The position numbers and the translations under genes were made by a program. Below the pieces are notes generated by a model that saw nothing but the letters and a program-made list of their open reading frames with translations, was not told where the DNA came from and did no database searches. DNA of 64,000 nt from Streblospio benedicti. Lineage: Eukaryota > Annelida > Polychaeta > Spionida > Spionidae. Positions 1 to 11,467 of this stretch are shown here, piece after piece. The stretch is from positions 52,628,481 to 52,692,480 of the forward strand of contig CM032660.1 of the NCBI GenBank assembly GCA_019095985.1, in the 5' to 3' direction. The first letter of the stretch is position 1. Each line of letters starts with the position of its first letter.

Positions 1-7
1 TATGATA

Positions 8-181
8 CATGAGAACTTCCAATTAAGACGCACCTATACAGTGTGATCACTTCTGTAATGATAATATTTATCCTGGTCCCAATTATTTATAAAGAGACCA
101 ACATGAACCTTAATAACACCATAATATGATAGCACTTGCGCCCTGTCCTATGCACGGTCATAATAGAGAGGTTCAACTGTG
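8..181. repeat. TA-type inverted-repeat MITE, degenerate copy
   Basis: The left end reads GAGAACTTCCAATTAAGAC and the right end AATAGAGAGGTTCAACTG, the two diagnostic ends of a short element found repeatedly in this window (compare 1948-2124 and 7941-8120). The interior carries the family phrase about AAGAGACCA. No coding capacity. Probably a non-autonomous Tc1/mariner-like element, judged from the TA flanks of a better copy. Confidence 0.6.
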
Positions 182-1945
182 CACTCTTGTCATTTGTAGC
201 CATACCAATTGGAGCTTTTCACAGTCAAATCTCAAATAGAATAGAAGATATTTGGTTGCACTACTGGTAGAAGCAATTTCCGATAGAGGCATAGAGTTGT
301 ACATTTTATAATGTATACGAACTCTTGTACGTTTGTAACTAAAACATGTAACCACTTAATCACATGATTCTAGGGTTGCCTTCGTATACATTGATAAAGG
401 AAGCAAGGAACAGCAAATATACAAGTCCGGAATACAAATACCTCACAATTTATATGTCTACGATCTACCAACATTACATAGTAGAGACTAGATGGCATCT
501 TTAATTGCCTTGTAAATGGTCTTTATATATCTATAACACACACAAAACTACAGAATCCTACATCGACAGAAATGACTTCATATCATTGAATACGTCATCC
601 CTCTAATGGTTTGGTCGTCGCACTACTTTATTCTGCCTACTCACCTAGCCATAACAATATAGGAATTGGTGGCTCTTACCATAATGAGCATTATCTCCAT
701 GTGTAATAGTTTTAAAAGATGAATACAACCACATTTCCAAATACGCCACATAAGCTTTCTGTTATTGGCTGCAGACACCACTGTGTTTATGCATTTTAAT
801 GTATATGAACACAGTTTCCCCTTGTGGGGAGAGTGTGTTGTATGTAGAGCAGTTCTCACGGTGGTTATATGAGACATGGAGTGGAAATGAGTGGACTTGG
901 ACGTACAGTAGTGTCTCTCCATTAAAACCAACTTTGGTATTTTGAGTTTGCTTGCTTCATAAGCCTAGACGCCTGGCAAACTCATTCTAGTTAAAAGGCA
1001 CAACTTAACCCATAAGGAGAAAGGGTGACACTCGATATGTCTGAAGTGTATGTCTATGTATGTATATGTCTATAGTGTAAAGGCGATTCCCATAGACTAA
1101 CAATAAACGGAATACGGAACTCCCATGCCAATTAACATTTAAACACCCATTACGGGGTATACTTTTCGACAAGGTACCCTGACAAATGGAGTTTGGTGTT
1201 TTAAGAAAGAGGGGTTTGAGCAAGAATTCTGTAATTGAGAACGTGTACGGTGATGCCAGAACCTCATTTAGGATGGTATTTTGTATTCTGTGGTAGGGCA
1301 GAGGGAAAGAATCCTCTGTAACCCATCCTCCTGTTAGAACATGCCACTGAACAGTATCACTTCTTGGTAAGACCACCCTTGAGCCTTGCCTCAAATGGTC
1401 TCAGCTGAGACATGGTCTCTGTGGGGAAGTTCAAGCTGGTTTCTTCATCAAATGTTCTACTTATACAGGTGATTTTGATTGAAGACCCCACTGTATAGCA
1501 AGTACCTTTCTATCAAAACCACCCAAAGATTGACCACAAGTTAAAGGAATAAAGAGGTATCTTAAGAACATTTGGGATCGTGATAAATTGTGTAATCTTC
1601 ATAAAGGTAGTCTCTTTAAATAGGCGATTAAAATTGAAAGCTCTTCTGTGTATGTACATGTACATGCAAGTTGCACCTGTGCCCTCGTCGCCTATGCCAA
1701 CCGGTGACTGGTGGCCAGGAATAGCCCCGTGACACATCCTTATCACTGACGTCAGCTTGGCGGGTGGCACCACACCTGCTGACAGCATGCCGGCACGTTT
1801 TGTCTCGCTGCTCAGTGGAGAGAGAGTTTTGTGATTGCTTTGCCAATTGGTTTACAGTAGTTGGTATAAGATGGTGGTGGTGTGCCTAGACATGCCAGAA
1901 CGTCTATTGTGCTTGTGCTAGGTCATGTGGAGGGTTAGATGGTGA
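182..1945. other. Non-coding stretch upstream of first visible exon
   Basis: AT-rich sequence with only short, unconvincing open frames. I searched for earlier exons of the UNC93A-like gene and saw none. A worn fragment of the MITE family lies near 1440-1520 (CCCACTGTATAGCAAG). It is most likely intron or 5-prime flank of the UNC93A-like gene. Confidence 0.5.
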
Positions 1946-1947
1946 TA

Positions 1948-2124
1948 CGGGAGAACATCCAATTAAGACCACCTCTCTATTGAGAACACATCTACAATTA
2001 GACCACTTTTCACTGTAAAAATCTTCATAAAGCTAGCAAACCGAACAGCTGTTTAGATACCACCTCTCTATTGAGACCACCTAACACTCGTCCCAAAGGT
2101 GGGCCTAATATAGAGGTTCTACTG
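1948..2124. repeat. TA-flanked MITE, best-preserved copy
   Basis: This 177-bp element begins CGGGAGAACATCCAATTAAG and ends AATATAGAGGTTCTACTG. The ends are imperfect inverted repeats and TA dinucleotides flank both sides (1946-1947 and 2125-2126), the target duplication expected of Tc1/mariner-type elements. The interior (CACCTCTCTATTGAGACCAC) is shared with copies at 7941-8120 and 59564-59741. It lies 150 bp before the first visible exon of the UNC93A-like gene. Confidence 0.75.
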
Positions 2125-2276
2125 TATGTCTTTGAGCCCCATTTACGTTACTTAACTACAACCTTTTGAGAGATAGTTGGAGAGAGAGACAGAGAGAGAA
2201 ATGGAGAGAGAGACTGAGAATAGAATTGAATTCACAAGCAGGATGGGAAAACCTCACTCTAACCATCCGCTTGCAG

Positions 2277-5200
2277 GTGAATGCGTCGGTGGCGCGGCGG
2301 GCGTGTGGGGCTCGCGACTGCGGCCGCTGGGACGAGTTCCCCACCAACGCGCTGCCCCACAGCCTGGCGCCCGTGGGGCCCGGCGCCCGCGACGTGCTCC
2401 TGGGCGCGTACCTCGTCCTCATCATGGCCGCCGTTGTCAGCACAGTCCTCATGCTCGACAGGTGGGGGATACTTACACACTCACAAAGCCATGTACTGAC
2501 AGATTAGGTCGGGATGGAGGGGCATGGTGGAGGGAGAGTAGTATAGTAGCCACGCATTGGCCTGATCTCATAGCCTCAACCCATCTCTGACCCCTCATCC
2601 ATTCATGTACTGACAGGTAAGGTCGCGGTGATGGGACACGCTGGATGGAGAGTAGTATAGTATAGTATAGTGTGGGATAGTATAGTATGGTACAGTATGG
2701 TAGGGTACAGTACAGTACAGCACTATACAGTATAGTATAGTAAGCACGGGTTGGCCTGATCTCATAACCTCTGGCAGTTGGGTATCACAGTCTTAATTAT
2801 GCACTATCACTCATAACAAGACATTCGCACACATTGTGTTCTGTTTAACATTTACGCTTTCTCACGTACATTCTAAAATGTTCGGTCGGGGGAAAGGAAT
2901 ATGCTTTTGACGTTGGCCATGCACACATGCTTCTTCTATAATTATGACAATCATGTTCAAGGATCTATATGAAATGTTTTCAAAGGAGACTTGGTAACAC
3001 AAAATTCCTATTTGGTCTTACCAGGGACCTATAATAAATGTCAGCGCCAGCACAAATCAGTCATATTATCATACCCACTACAATGGGCTACAATAGCGAG
3101 CTCTACTCCAACCATTTGCTAAATACCCAGCAGCTGCCTAGTAATGACAATTAGCCATGCTGTTCCAAAGTAGATGCTGGTCAGTGTTAATAGGGGAAGC
3201 GAGTGACCCCAAACACAATAATCCACCGGATTAGCGCTAATCCAAGTAGAGGGGCTTGGTTATTGTGGATGCTTATGCTGAATCGATAATGATGAGCTGA
3301 GGTGCCATCAGTAGTCACTTGTCTGTTTGTAACCACTACTTATGCAAAGCACATTCCAATTTTACAATATAATTAAGGAGAGACTGTACTGAAAATCATC
3401 ATTATGCATGTAAGTTGTGTTATAGAAAAGGCATGCATGGCATTAGCTTGTCTACTAGCTTGATTATGCAACAAGCATTATTTGATGATTTGTTAAAAGT
3501 GGCCAGTTTACTATGTCAGGAATCTACTAATTAAGGCAGGCACAACATAGAGCCTACAGGTGTCTATAGTTCCAAGTTTGGTTGGGAATTCAATACTACT
3601 CTCCCTGTTATGAGAAGCAAGCTCCTACCACTGTATTGACATAGCTGAAGACATAATTATCTGCCATTCGTTATGGCCACTTGATATAGTCAAATGGAAG
3701 CTATGTCTTCAGCTATGTCACGCTTGGCATAACAGTGAGCGTATAATTGAGTTAGTACATAAAAGTCCTCAATACACAAAACCAGACTCCATGATCTGAC
3801 ATCTGGTGTTAATGGCTTCAATATACAACCAACATATAACATCTAGCAATAACACGCACATCCCAGAAACGTATTCGCCCCCTAATGAGCCTCGATATTA
3901 GCTGCTCAGGTTAGTCCATTTACACAAATGAGCGTGCGTAAGTGAGATGGTGATTGAGGCTAATGTTATGCTCTCTTTTTGTCGTCAAACGAGCTTTGTT
4001 TGTTCGGGGAGGGCTCATGCGGTGTGTGGAAAGACAGGTCTAATGTGCTAATGGACTTAATGGACTCAACAGAAGGCGTGTGCATAGGTGCTGTGATAAT
4101 AATTAACCTCCTCTATAAGTGATTATAGTATTATGACTGTAACAGAACGCACGGAAACACTCAATTCACATGAAAAGGCATTTGGAATGTAGACAAATGC
4201 AATCATCAACTGTCTTAAATATCACATCATGAGATCGTATCAGATTTGTATTACTCATAGCATTTAACACTAACACCACTAACACGCCCACATGCTGAAG
4301 TCAACACACCTTCATGTCGTTAGTGAATTGCATGCTAATGACTGTACTACGTAACAGTGTTGACATGTTGTGTAATGGTCTGAAATAACCATGCATGACA
4401 CGACACTGTGAAACAGCGGAAACAGTGCTCCAACACATATTGATCCCATGATGTAGTCTGCAGCAAAGTCAATACCGTTTGTTCACTCCCCAAATGAATG
4501 TAATAAAGTGATGTAGCGCCTAATTTAACTGCCCTTTATTAGCCTAAACAGCTAGTTTGTATGCACAGCCATGCTGTCTGACTGGCCAGTTTTCTATGGG
4601 GTGTGGGGCAGATATGTGGGCTATGAGACTGATTCTGTTGTTTTTATGGGTCTGCAGATAGGTGCTGTAGTTTGCTGTAATCTCTGTTTTCTTTTAGAAT
4701 ACATTACAGACACTTGCATCAAAGCATCCATACATCAAAAATGTGTTCCTGGTGTCTATAGATGATTTAAGGGTGAGCCCAAGTTTTGCGTTTGTTGGGG
4801 TCGGTCATATGTTTCGTTTTTTTCTAAACTGAGAACACAACTCTAGTCTCTACCATTGTGTTACATAAACGCAATGTTGTTTTGGGATGGGTCTTCATTT
4901 GACTGCAGTAAAATTTGACTTTGTCAGACCATAAAGTTGGCTCATTTCTTCCCTCCAAGTCATGCAAGTGGCCATTGATTTTGCCTCTGTGCAGCGAGTC
5001 CTAATGACATCGGTGGGATATAAAAGAGTTCTCTGTAACAAGTCGGCACCCTCCCAAATGGAAAGGTCCAACAAGCCAAATTTGTCCAAAGGGGAATGTC
5101 TGAGTTGAAATCGAATTCTTCCAAGTAGGCATCCGCAGAGCCAAATGTAATTTGTAAAGTGCTAACGGCATTTCAGGACTGGAAGTCGTAGAGAGTAAAT

Positions 5201-8200
5201 TCCATTTGCTTTTCTAATCAGCCGGTTTTAGAAGAAGACGATGGATTTCTTTTTTGCTGTTTTCTTTAATGATAGATCCTAGTACATGTACATATTAATT
5301 AACAATTCTTTAATTGAGTAGACACAATGAGTTTTAAACGATTAGAGCAAATACTCAATGTTTGTAGCATTTTCAACATATCAACACTTAACAGAAACTA
5401 AACACAACTTAACACTTTAAGAACAGACTATTGGTGAATAGGAGGAGAGGTTGTAAGCAATGAGGGTCAGGATTCACACCATGGCAAGTCCAATCAAAGA
5501 TCAATGGCGCACTTTCGCCACTCAGAGACAGGACTGCTTTCCGAGTGGTTTAACACTCTATCACTGGCCATATAGATTTGTAAGTTCACCCTCTAGTAAT
5601 GAGAACCATATAGCGGCGCCCTGCCCCCACCCTTGGCAACCCTTCTTGTACTGTCACAGCTGTTTCATTTAACAAAGACTTTGTGCATATTGGTACTTTT
5701 AAAAATGTGCTTGCATTTTCTAAGTTCATATTATACATTCAATATCATGAGTGATGTGCTTCTAACCTACTCTTTGTGACCGTCATAGCGCAATGTTGGC
5801 TCTGTCCTCCCTTGTGACCAAACTAAACTAGTATACGGTGAGCTTGTTGAGCCGCAAAATTGTACCACCCCGTGAAATTGTATAGGTACATTTTCACTTG
5901 GTGGTACAATTTTGCGGCTCAACAGAGCTCCCTGTGTCGCTCCCTCAGCGACAAGGGTTTAGTTCTATCTACCTAATCTGTCACAGGTCTGCCAAGCCCC
6001 TGTTGTTTAGTTTTATCTACCTCATCTGTCACAGGTCCACCAAACCCGTTGTTTAGTTCTATCTACCTGCTGCAGGTCGTCCAAGCACCTGTCGATGTCT
6101 CCGTCGCTGTCATCCCCCCAGCTGCTTCTCCTCACCCTGCGCCGCCTCCGCGACCCTCGCCTCCTGCTGCTCGCGCCCCTGGTGGTCTTCACTGGCCTCC
6201 AGCAGGGCTTCATCCTCGCTGACTTCACCAAGGTGAGGACTTCATCATGGCAGACTTCACCAAGGTGAGGCTTCATCCTCACAGACTATACCAAGATGAG
6301 GGCTTCATCGCAGACTTCACCAAGGTGAGGGCTTCATCTTCACAGACTTCACCAAGGTGAGGGATTCATCCTCACGGATTCACCAAGGTGAGGCTTCATC
6401 CTCACAGACTTCACCAAGGCAAGGGCTTCATCCTCGCGGACTTCACCAAGGCGTGGGCTGTGTGATCATACAGTATATGAACAACCGTATATATATTTTT
6501 TTTCCAAGTTTGATAGTTAATTCAATTCTACACTCTCGGTTATGGCAAGCAAGTTCCTACCACTGTATTGACACCATGTATGCCAAATATTCAGAGTCTT
6601 CACCGATAATACAGAGTGCAAGCAGTACCGTTGGTTTAAATGCTACACTTCGCACAAAATTTACTTTGACAATTTACACAGGTTGTTATATTGCACGTTT
6701 GGTCCCGATATAAAAAATACTCATATCACACAGCCGGGTGTGGTCTCATTACACAGAGGGTCGTATTACAAAGGAGGTTATCATGGTCCCATGTTATAGC
6801 ATGTGTTCCCAGGCGTATAAATGTAGTTCACCTCCAGTGGTGGTTCCATCTTAGAAGGTGCCACAATAACATATGGTCTGATAACAAAGGCGGTTCCCTT
6901 ATACGGGGAAAAATCCCACATGGCCCAGTTACAGAAACACAACGTGCACGTCTAGTGCTCGTGTCACGTGACGATTGATGCCTCTGTCGATTGGCTGAAA
7001 TTCCCACCACCTGCTGCACGGAAACACAGCCGTCGCCATGGTGACAGATTACTTCCTACTTCTGACAGCCGGCGGTTCTTCTGGAAAATAAATGGCGTTT
7101 ATGTTGCCCATTTTGGCATTGCAGATGCTCAATTGAATGGGTGGAAGTTGAATGTAGAGTCTACAGACCGGATGAGATCTACAGATAAGAGATGTGTAAA
7201 ATATGTGTGCCAGTTCGGTGATGGTATCAACCTTTTCAAACAGTGTTTTATACATTATTATAATATTAAACCTCACAGTCTTCCCCCTAAACGTATGTTG
7301 TAACTGCATATTTCAACTATGATCGCTAAAGCTATGAGCTACGCCCTTTATATAATAACAACATTGCAGTTCAAATGCCATTTGATGTCTTTCTCCCACG
7401 AATTCACATTGCAGTTATGGTCAAATTGAATGGACACCCACTGTAACAGCTCTCTAATGTAAATCTCTGCATTACTTCCACCTGCCTGTACAATGCATTA
7501 CTAGCTAAGCGTGTTTGCAATGCCCTTGTTGACTACATTAAGGCATTATCACCATTGTACTGTCCACCCTGCAACATGTTGTAATGCACTTCAACCATCA
7601 TGCCTGATACTGATCTTCGTAAAACTTCTTATTGAGAGCACCATTATATTGTGAACATCCCTACAGTAAGACATCCATAAATAGACTACTATTAACCTCA
7701 CCAACTCTATTGAGACAAATTAAGACCTGTCTCAAGGTTTCATATTTGATTGGGAAGTTCGACTAGAATCCCACTCACTGGCACCATTGCAGTTCTATAA
7801 CAACTTAATAACTGCAGACTAGGCTGAATGTCTAACAACTACTGTGTAATAGAACCTTTGTGGGAAGGGGAAGGGGGGGGGGGAGATGATAGTGACCCAC
7901 CGTGATGCTGCAGTAAGCCAAGCAACTCTCGGGTTGAATGCAGTAGAACCACCTTTTTTAAGACAACCTTTCCATTGACACCACCTCTATAATCACTTTT
8001 CATGGTCCGAAATGGTCACAAAGCTACCAGACCAGAATGAACCTGTGTATAGAGACCACATCTCCACTGAGACCACCTAACACTGGACCCAAATGGGTAT
8101 CTAATAGAGAGGTTCTATTGTTGCAGTCGTACATCAACTGCGTACTGGGCGTGCCGGCCGTGGGTGCGGTGCTGGCGTGTCACGGCGCCGTGTCCGCGCT

Positions 8201-11200
8201 CGCCTCGCTGCTCATCCCACACATCGTCAGGCACGTCCAGCGCTACCCCGTCATGGTGAGTGGTTACCAGAGATACACGGCATGGGGAGAGTGGTTACCA
8301 GGGATACACGGCATGGGGAGAGTGGTTACCAGGGATACACGGCATGGGGAGAGTGGTTACCAGGGATACACGGCATGGGGAGAGTGGTTACCAGGGATAC
8401 ACGGCATGGTGAGTGGGTTACCATGGATACAGGGCAAGGTGAGTGGGTTACCATGGGTACAGGTCATGGTGAGTATTTCACCATGTCACCATGGTATGGG
8501 GAGTGGTTACCACGAATACACGGCATGGGGAGTGGATACAGGTTAAGTCTTACAGTTAAGTTTTTATAGATCCATGCTATCATGGTGGGGTACCATAGAT
8601 TCATAGATTCATGCCAATATGAGTGGGTCCTCACTGCCTGTGCCTGGTACGCACGTCTCGCATGAACCACATCCAGCCTAATCCATTCCCCAGATCTCGG
8701 GCACGCTGTTCTCGCTGGGCCTGCTGCTGGTGCTGCTGTGGTGGCGCCCGGCCGCGGACGACGCCCCCATGTTCTACGTGATCGCCGCCTGCCTCGGGCT
8801 CACAGACGCCATCTGGAACACACAGACCAACAGTGAGTGGGGAGGGGGCGTGATCCCTGAGCTTGCTTGGGTCTCAGAGATGCCATCTGCAAAACATGGA
8901 TGAACAGTGAGTGTGTGTGTGTGTGTGTGTGTTTGAGGGGCATGTATGTGTGTGTGTTTAGTTGACTGGCTGTATGGATGTGTGACAGGTCAAATGCATC
9001 TCAGGCGGTTGGACGTCATCTGAAGCGCACAAATCAACAGTGAGTGCGTGTGGGAATGTATGTGTTTGGGTGACTGGCTGACTGTACACTTTCCTTTCCA
9101 CCCACTGGCAACCAACCAGCCACCGAACCCAGGATGTACATCGCCTCTGTTACATCACCCCGCCACCGATCTAGTGCCAATAATTACATGGGGGGCGCAT
9201 GACACGCATACTGATGGATTGTGAGTAACGTTCACATGCAGGCGGACTGTCTGCTGGTGTATATTGCTGTAGGCTGCTGGCAGTTTGATAATAGTGGTAG
9301 GTTTGATGGGCAGTTTGTTGTGAAGAGATATTGTCTTGACTTTGACACTGATAATCACATCTCTGCAAGTATCAGTTATAACTTGGACGGGTTTTCTCTC
9401 AGGAGTGGTGTAGTATTTTTTGTACATGAATCAAGTGTATCAAAGGTACACAGTTTAATCATTCAAACCACTTAGCATAGTATTACAATTGCGCATGTGC
9501 AATTCAATGGTTCTAGATCATTGGAAGTGCTAAAAGTAGCAAAATAAATATTCTTTTGTAATCAGTGTACCTTTGAATGATTTAACTCTAGTTATATCCA
9601 GTATATTAAACAAAATACAAAATGACATGAAGTTGTTATTAGTGTTAAGGACCGGAACTGAGCCTTAAACGTCTCTGTAGACGTCACATGTCTATTGAAA
9701 GTCAAATGTAAATAATACATGGGCCCATGACAATTTAACAAAATTGATTCATTAGTAAACGAAAACTGTCTCGGCTGTTCAGAGAAATGCAATGCTAAAC
9801 TTGAAAAAGGTTGTTAGATACATGGTCATTAAATAAATCCAAATGCGTGGGAATCACATGGAGGGATTCTAACAAACCAAAAAGATACCATTCCAATATT
9901 CCATTCTCCTCTCTCTCTCTCTATTCTAAGTTATGTGGTTTGAGTGATTAAACTGTGTGTATGCAGCACGTTTGGTCTAGTTGATTATTTTAACAAACCC
10001 AAACCAACCATTCTAATCTTCTCCTCTGCTCTCTCCATTGTATGTAATATGTGGTTTAAGTGATTAAACTGTGTATATGGAGCTCATTTGGTCTAGTTGC
10101 GTCGCTTCAGCAGCTGAAGCGAAAGCCTTGTGTTTCATTCGTTTGTAACTATGTATGTATGTATCTATGTATGTATGTTTGTCTCCGGACAAGCTAGAGC
10201 TTTTTATGCTTCGCCCTATTTTCTTCAAACTTTACACAACTATTCGGTATGACGCGACACCAAAGTGATTCGATTTTGGGCACTTTGTCAATTAAAGTGT
10301 GCTTTCCATAGTGCAATTTTGGGTCAATTTTCGCCATTTTCTGCAATAGTTTTGTTGATGCTTTGGGAGAAATCATTCAAAATTTGCACAATGCTTACAT
10401 GCTCACTGAACATTAACTGTATTCAATTTTAGCACTTTGCCAATTAGAGTTTACCTTTCAGAGGGCCATTTTAATTATTTTTCTTTCTATTTTTCCACTA
10501 TAGTTTCAATACTGTTCGAAACATGACCATGGAATTGGCATAGTGGTTATATTGGAACAAAAGTGCTCCGAGAGCACAGCGTTACCATATTAATGTCGAC
10601 TCATGAGCAATAGAGATATTTACTTTAGCCATGTTTAGAAAGCGCCTGCAATCCAATGCCAAGAACATAGATGTAGGATGAGTCACGCATCAAGTTACAC
10701 TTTTTATCTGCTTTGATTGCAAAGCAAACATCTTTATTGCCCATAGGCCAATGTTGCTCTAGCGACGCTGTGCTCTCTGATCACTTTTGATCTAGTTAAA
10801 AAATGCCATCCTACTGCTCTCTTCTCCCCTCCCCAGCGCTGTTCGGGCTGCTGTTCTGTGCGCACCAGGAGGCCGCCTTCTCCTGCTTACGGATGCTCCA
10901 GTCCCTGGGGATTGCCGCCGCCTTCGCCTGGCATGACTGGCTCTGTGTCAGCACCAAGGTATGCCGGAGAGTCTGAGTGGGTGGAGGGTGGTGGGGGTTG
11001 AAGGGGTTATGTGTCTGTGATGTTCTTGTACTTGGGGATCAGCTCAGTCATAGCTTGTCACGACTTGCTGTGTGTCGGCACCAAGGAGGAGGGAGAGAAT
11101 GGGGGTGGGTTTGTATCTGCGTTTACAGTATGCTGCAGTCCTTGGGGATCTCTACTGTCTACACTTGCTTGTCACACATGTGGACACAATGGGAGGGAGG

Positions 11201-11428
11201 GGGAGGTGAGGTGGTATGGGATGTATATGGGTTTATTATGGGTGGGTGAGTGGGGGAGGTTGTAATAGGGATGGAATGGGTTGTAAGTTTGTTTCAATAA
11301 CACTGTCATTAATACTAGTGATAATTTCTTGCTTCCATTTTCAGGTGTACGTTATGGGCTGCGTGCTGGCGGTGGGGGTCATTATGTACAGCGTGGTGGA
11401 GGTGCAGCTTCACCGCGGCCGGAAGTCA

Positions 11429-11467
<39 letters not shown>

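Noticed and set aside
2156-2590. Overlapping long open frames on both strands at the first exon
   Set aside because: GC-rich exon with few stops; only the VNASVARRACGARDCGRWD frame matches UNC93-like proteins and has a splice acceptor and donor.
6207-8545. CRISPR-like regularly repeated sequence
   Set aside because: Units are contiguous without unique spacers and derive from exon ends in a eukaryotic gene; these are minisatellites.
10977-11265. Gly-rich open frames in the last UNC93A-like intron
   Set aside because: They fall on the degenerate exon 5 copies and G-rich intron sequence; no acceptor-donor pair makes an exon.
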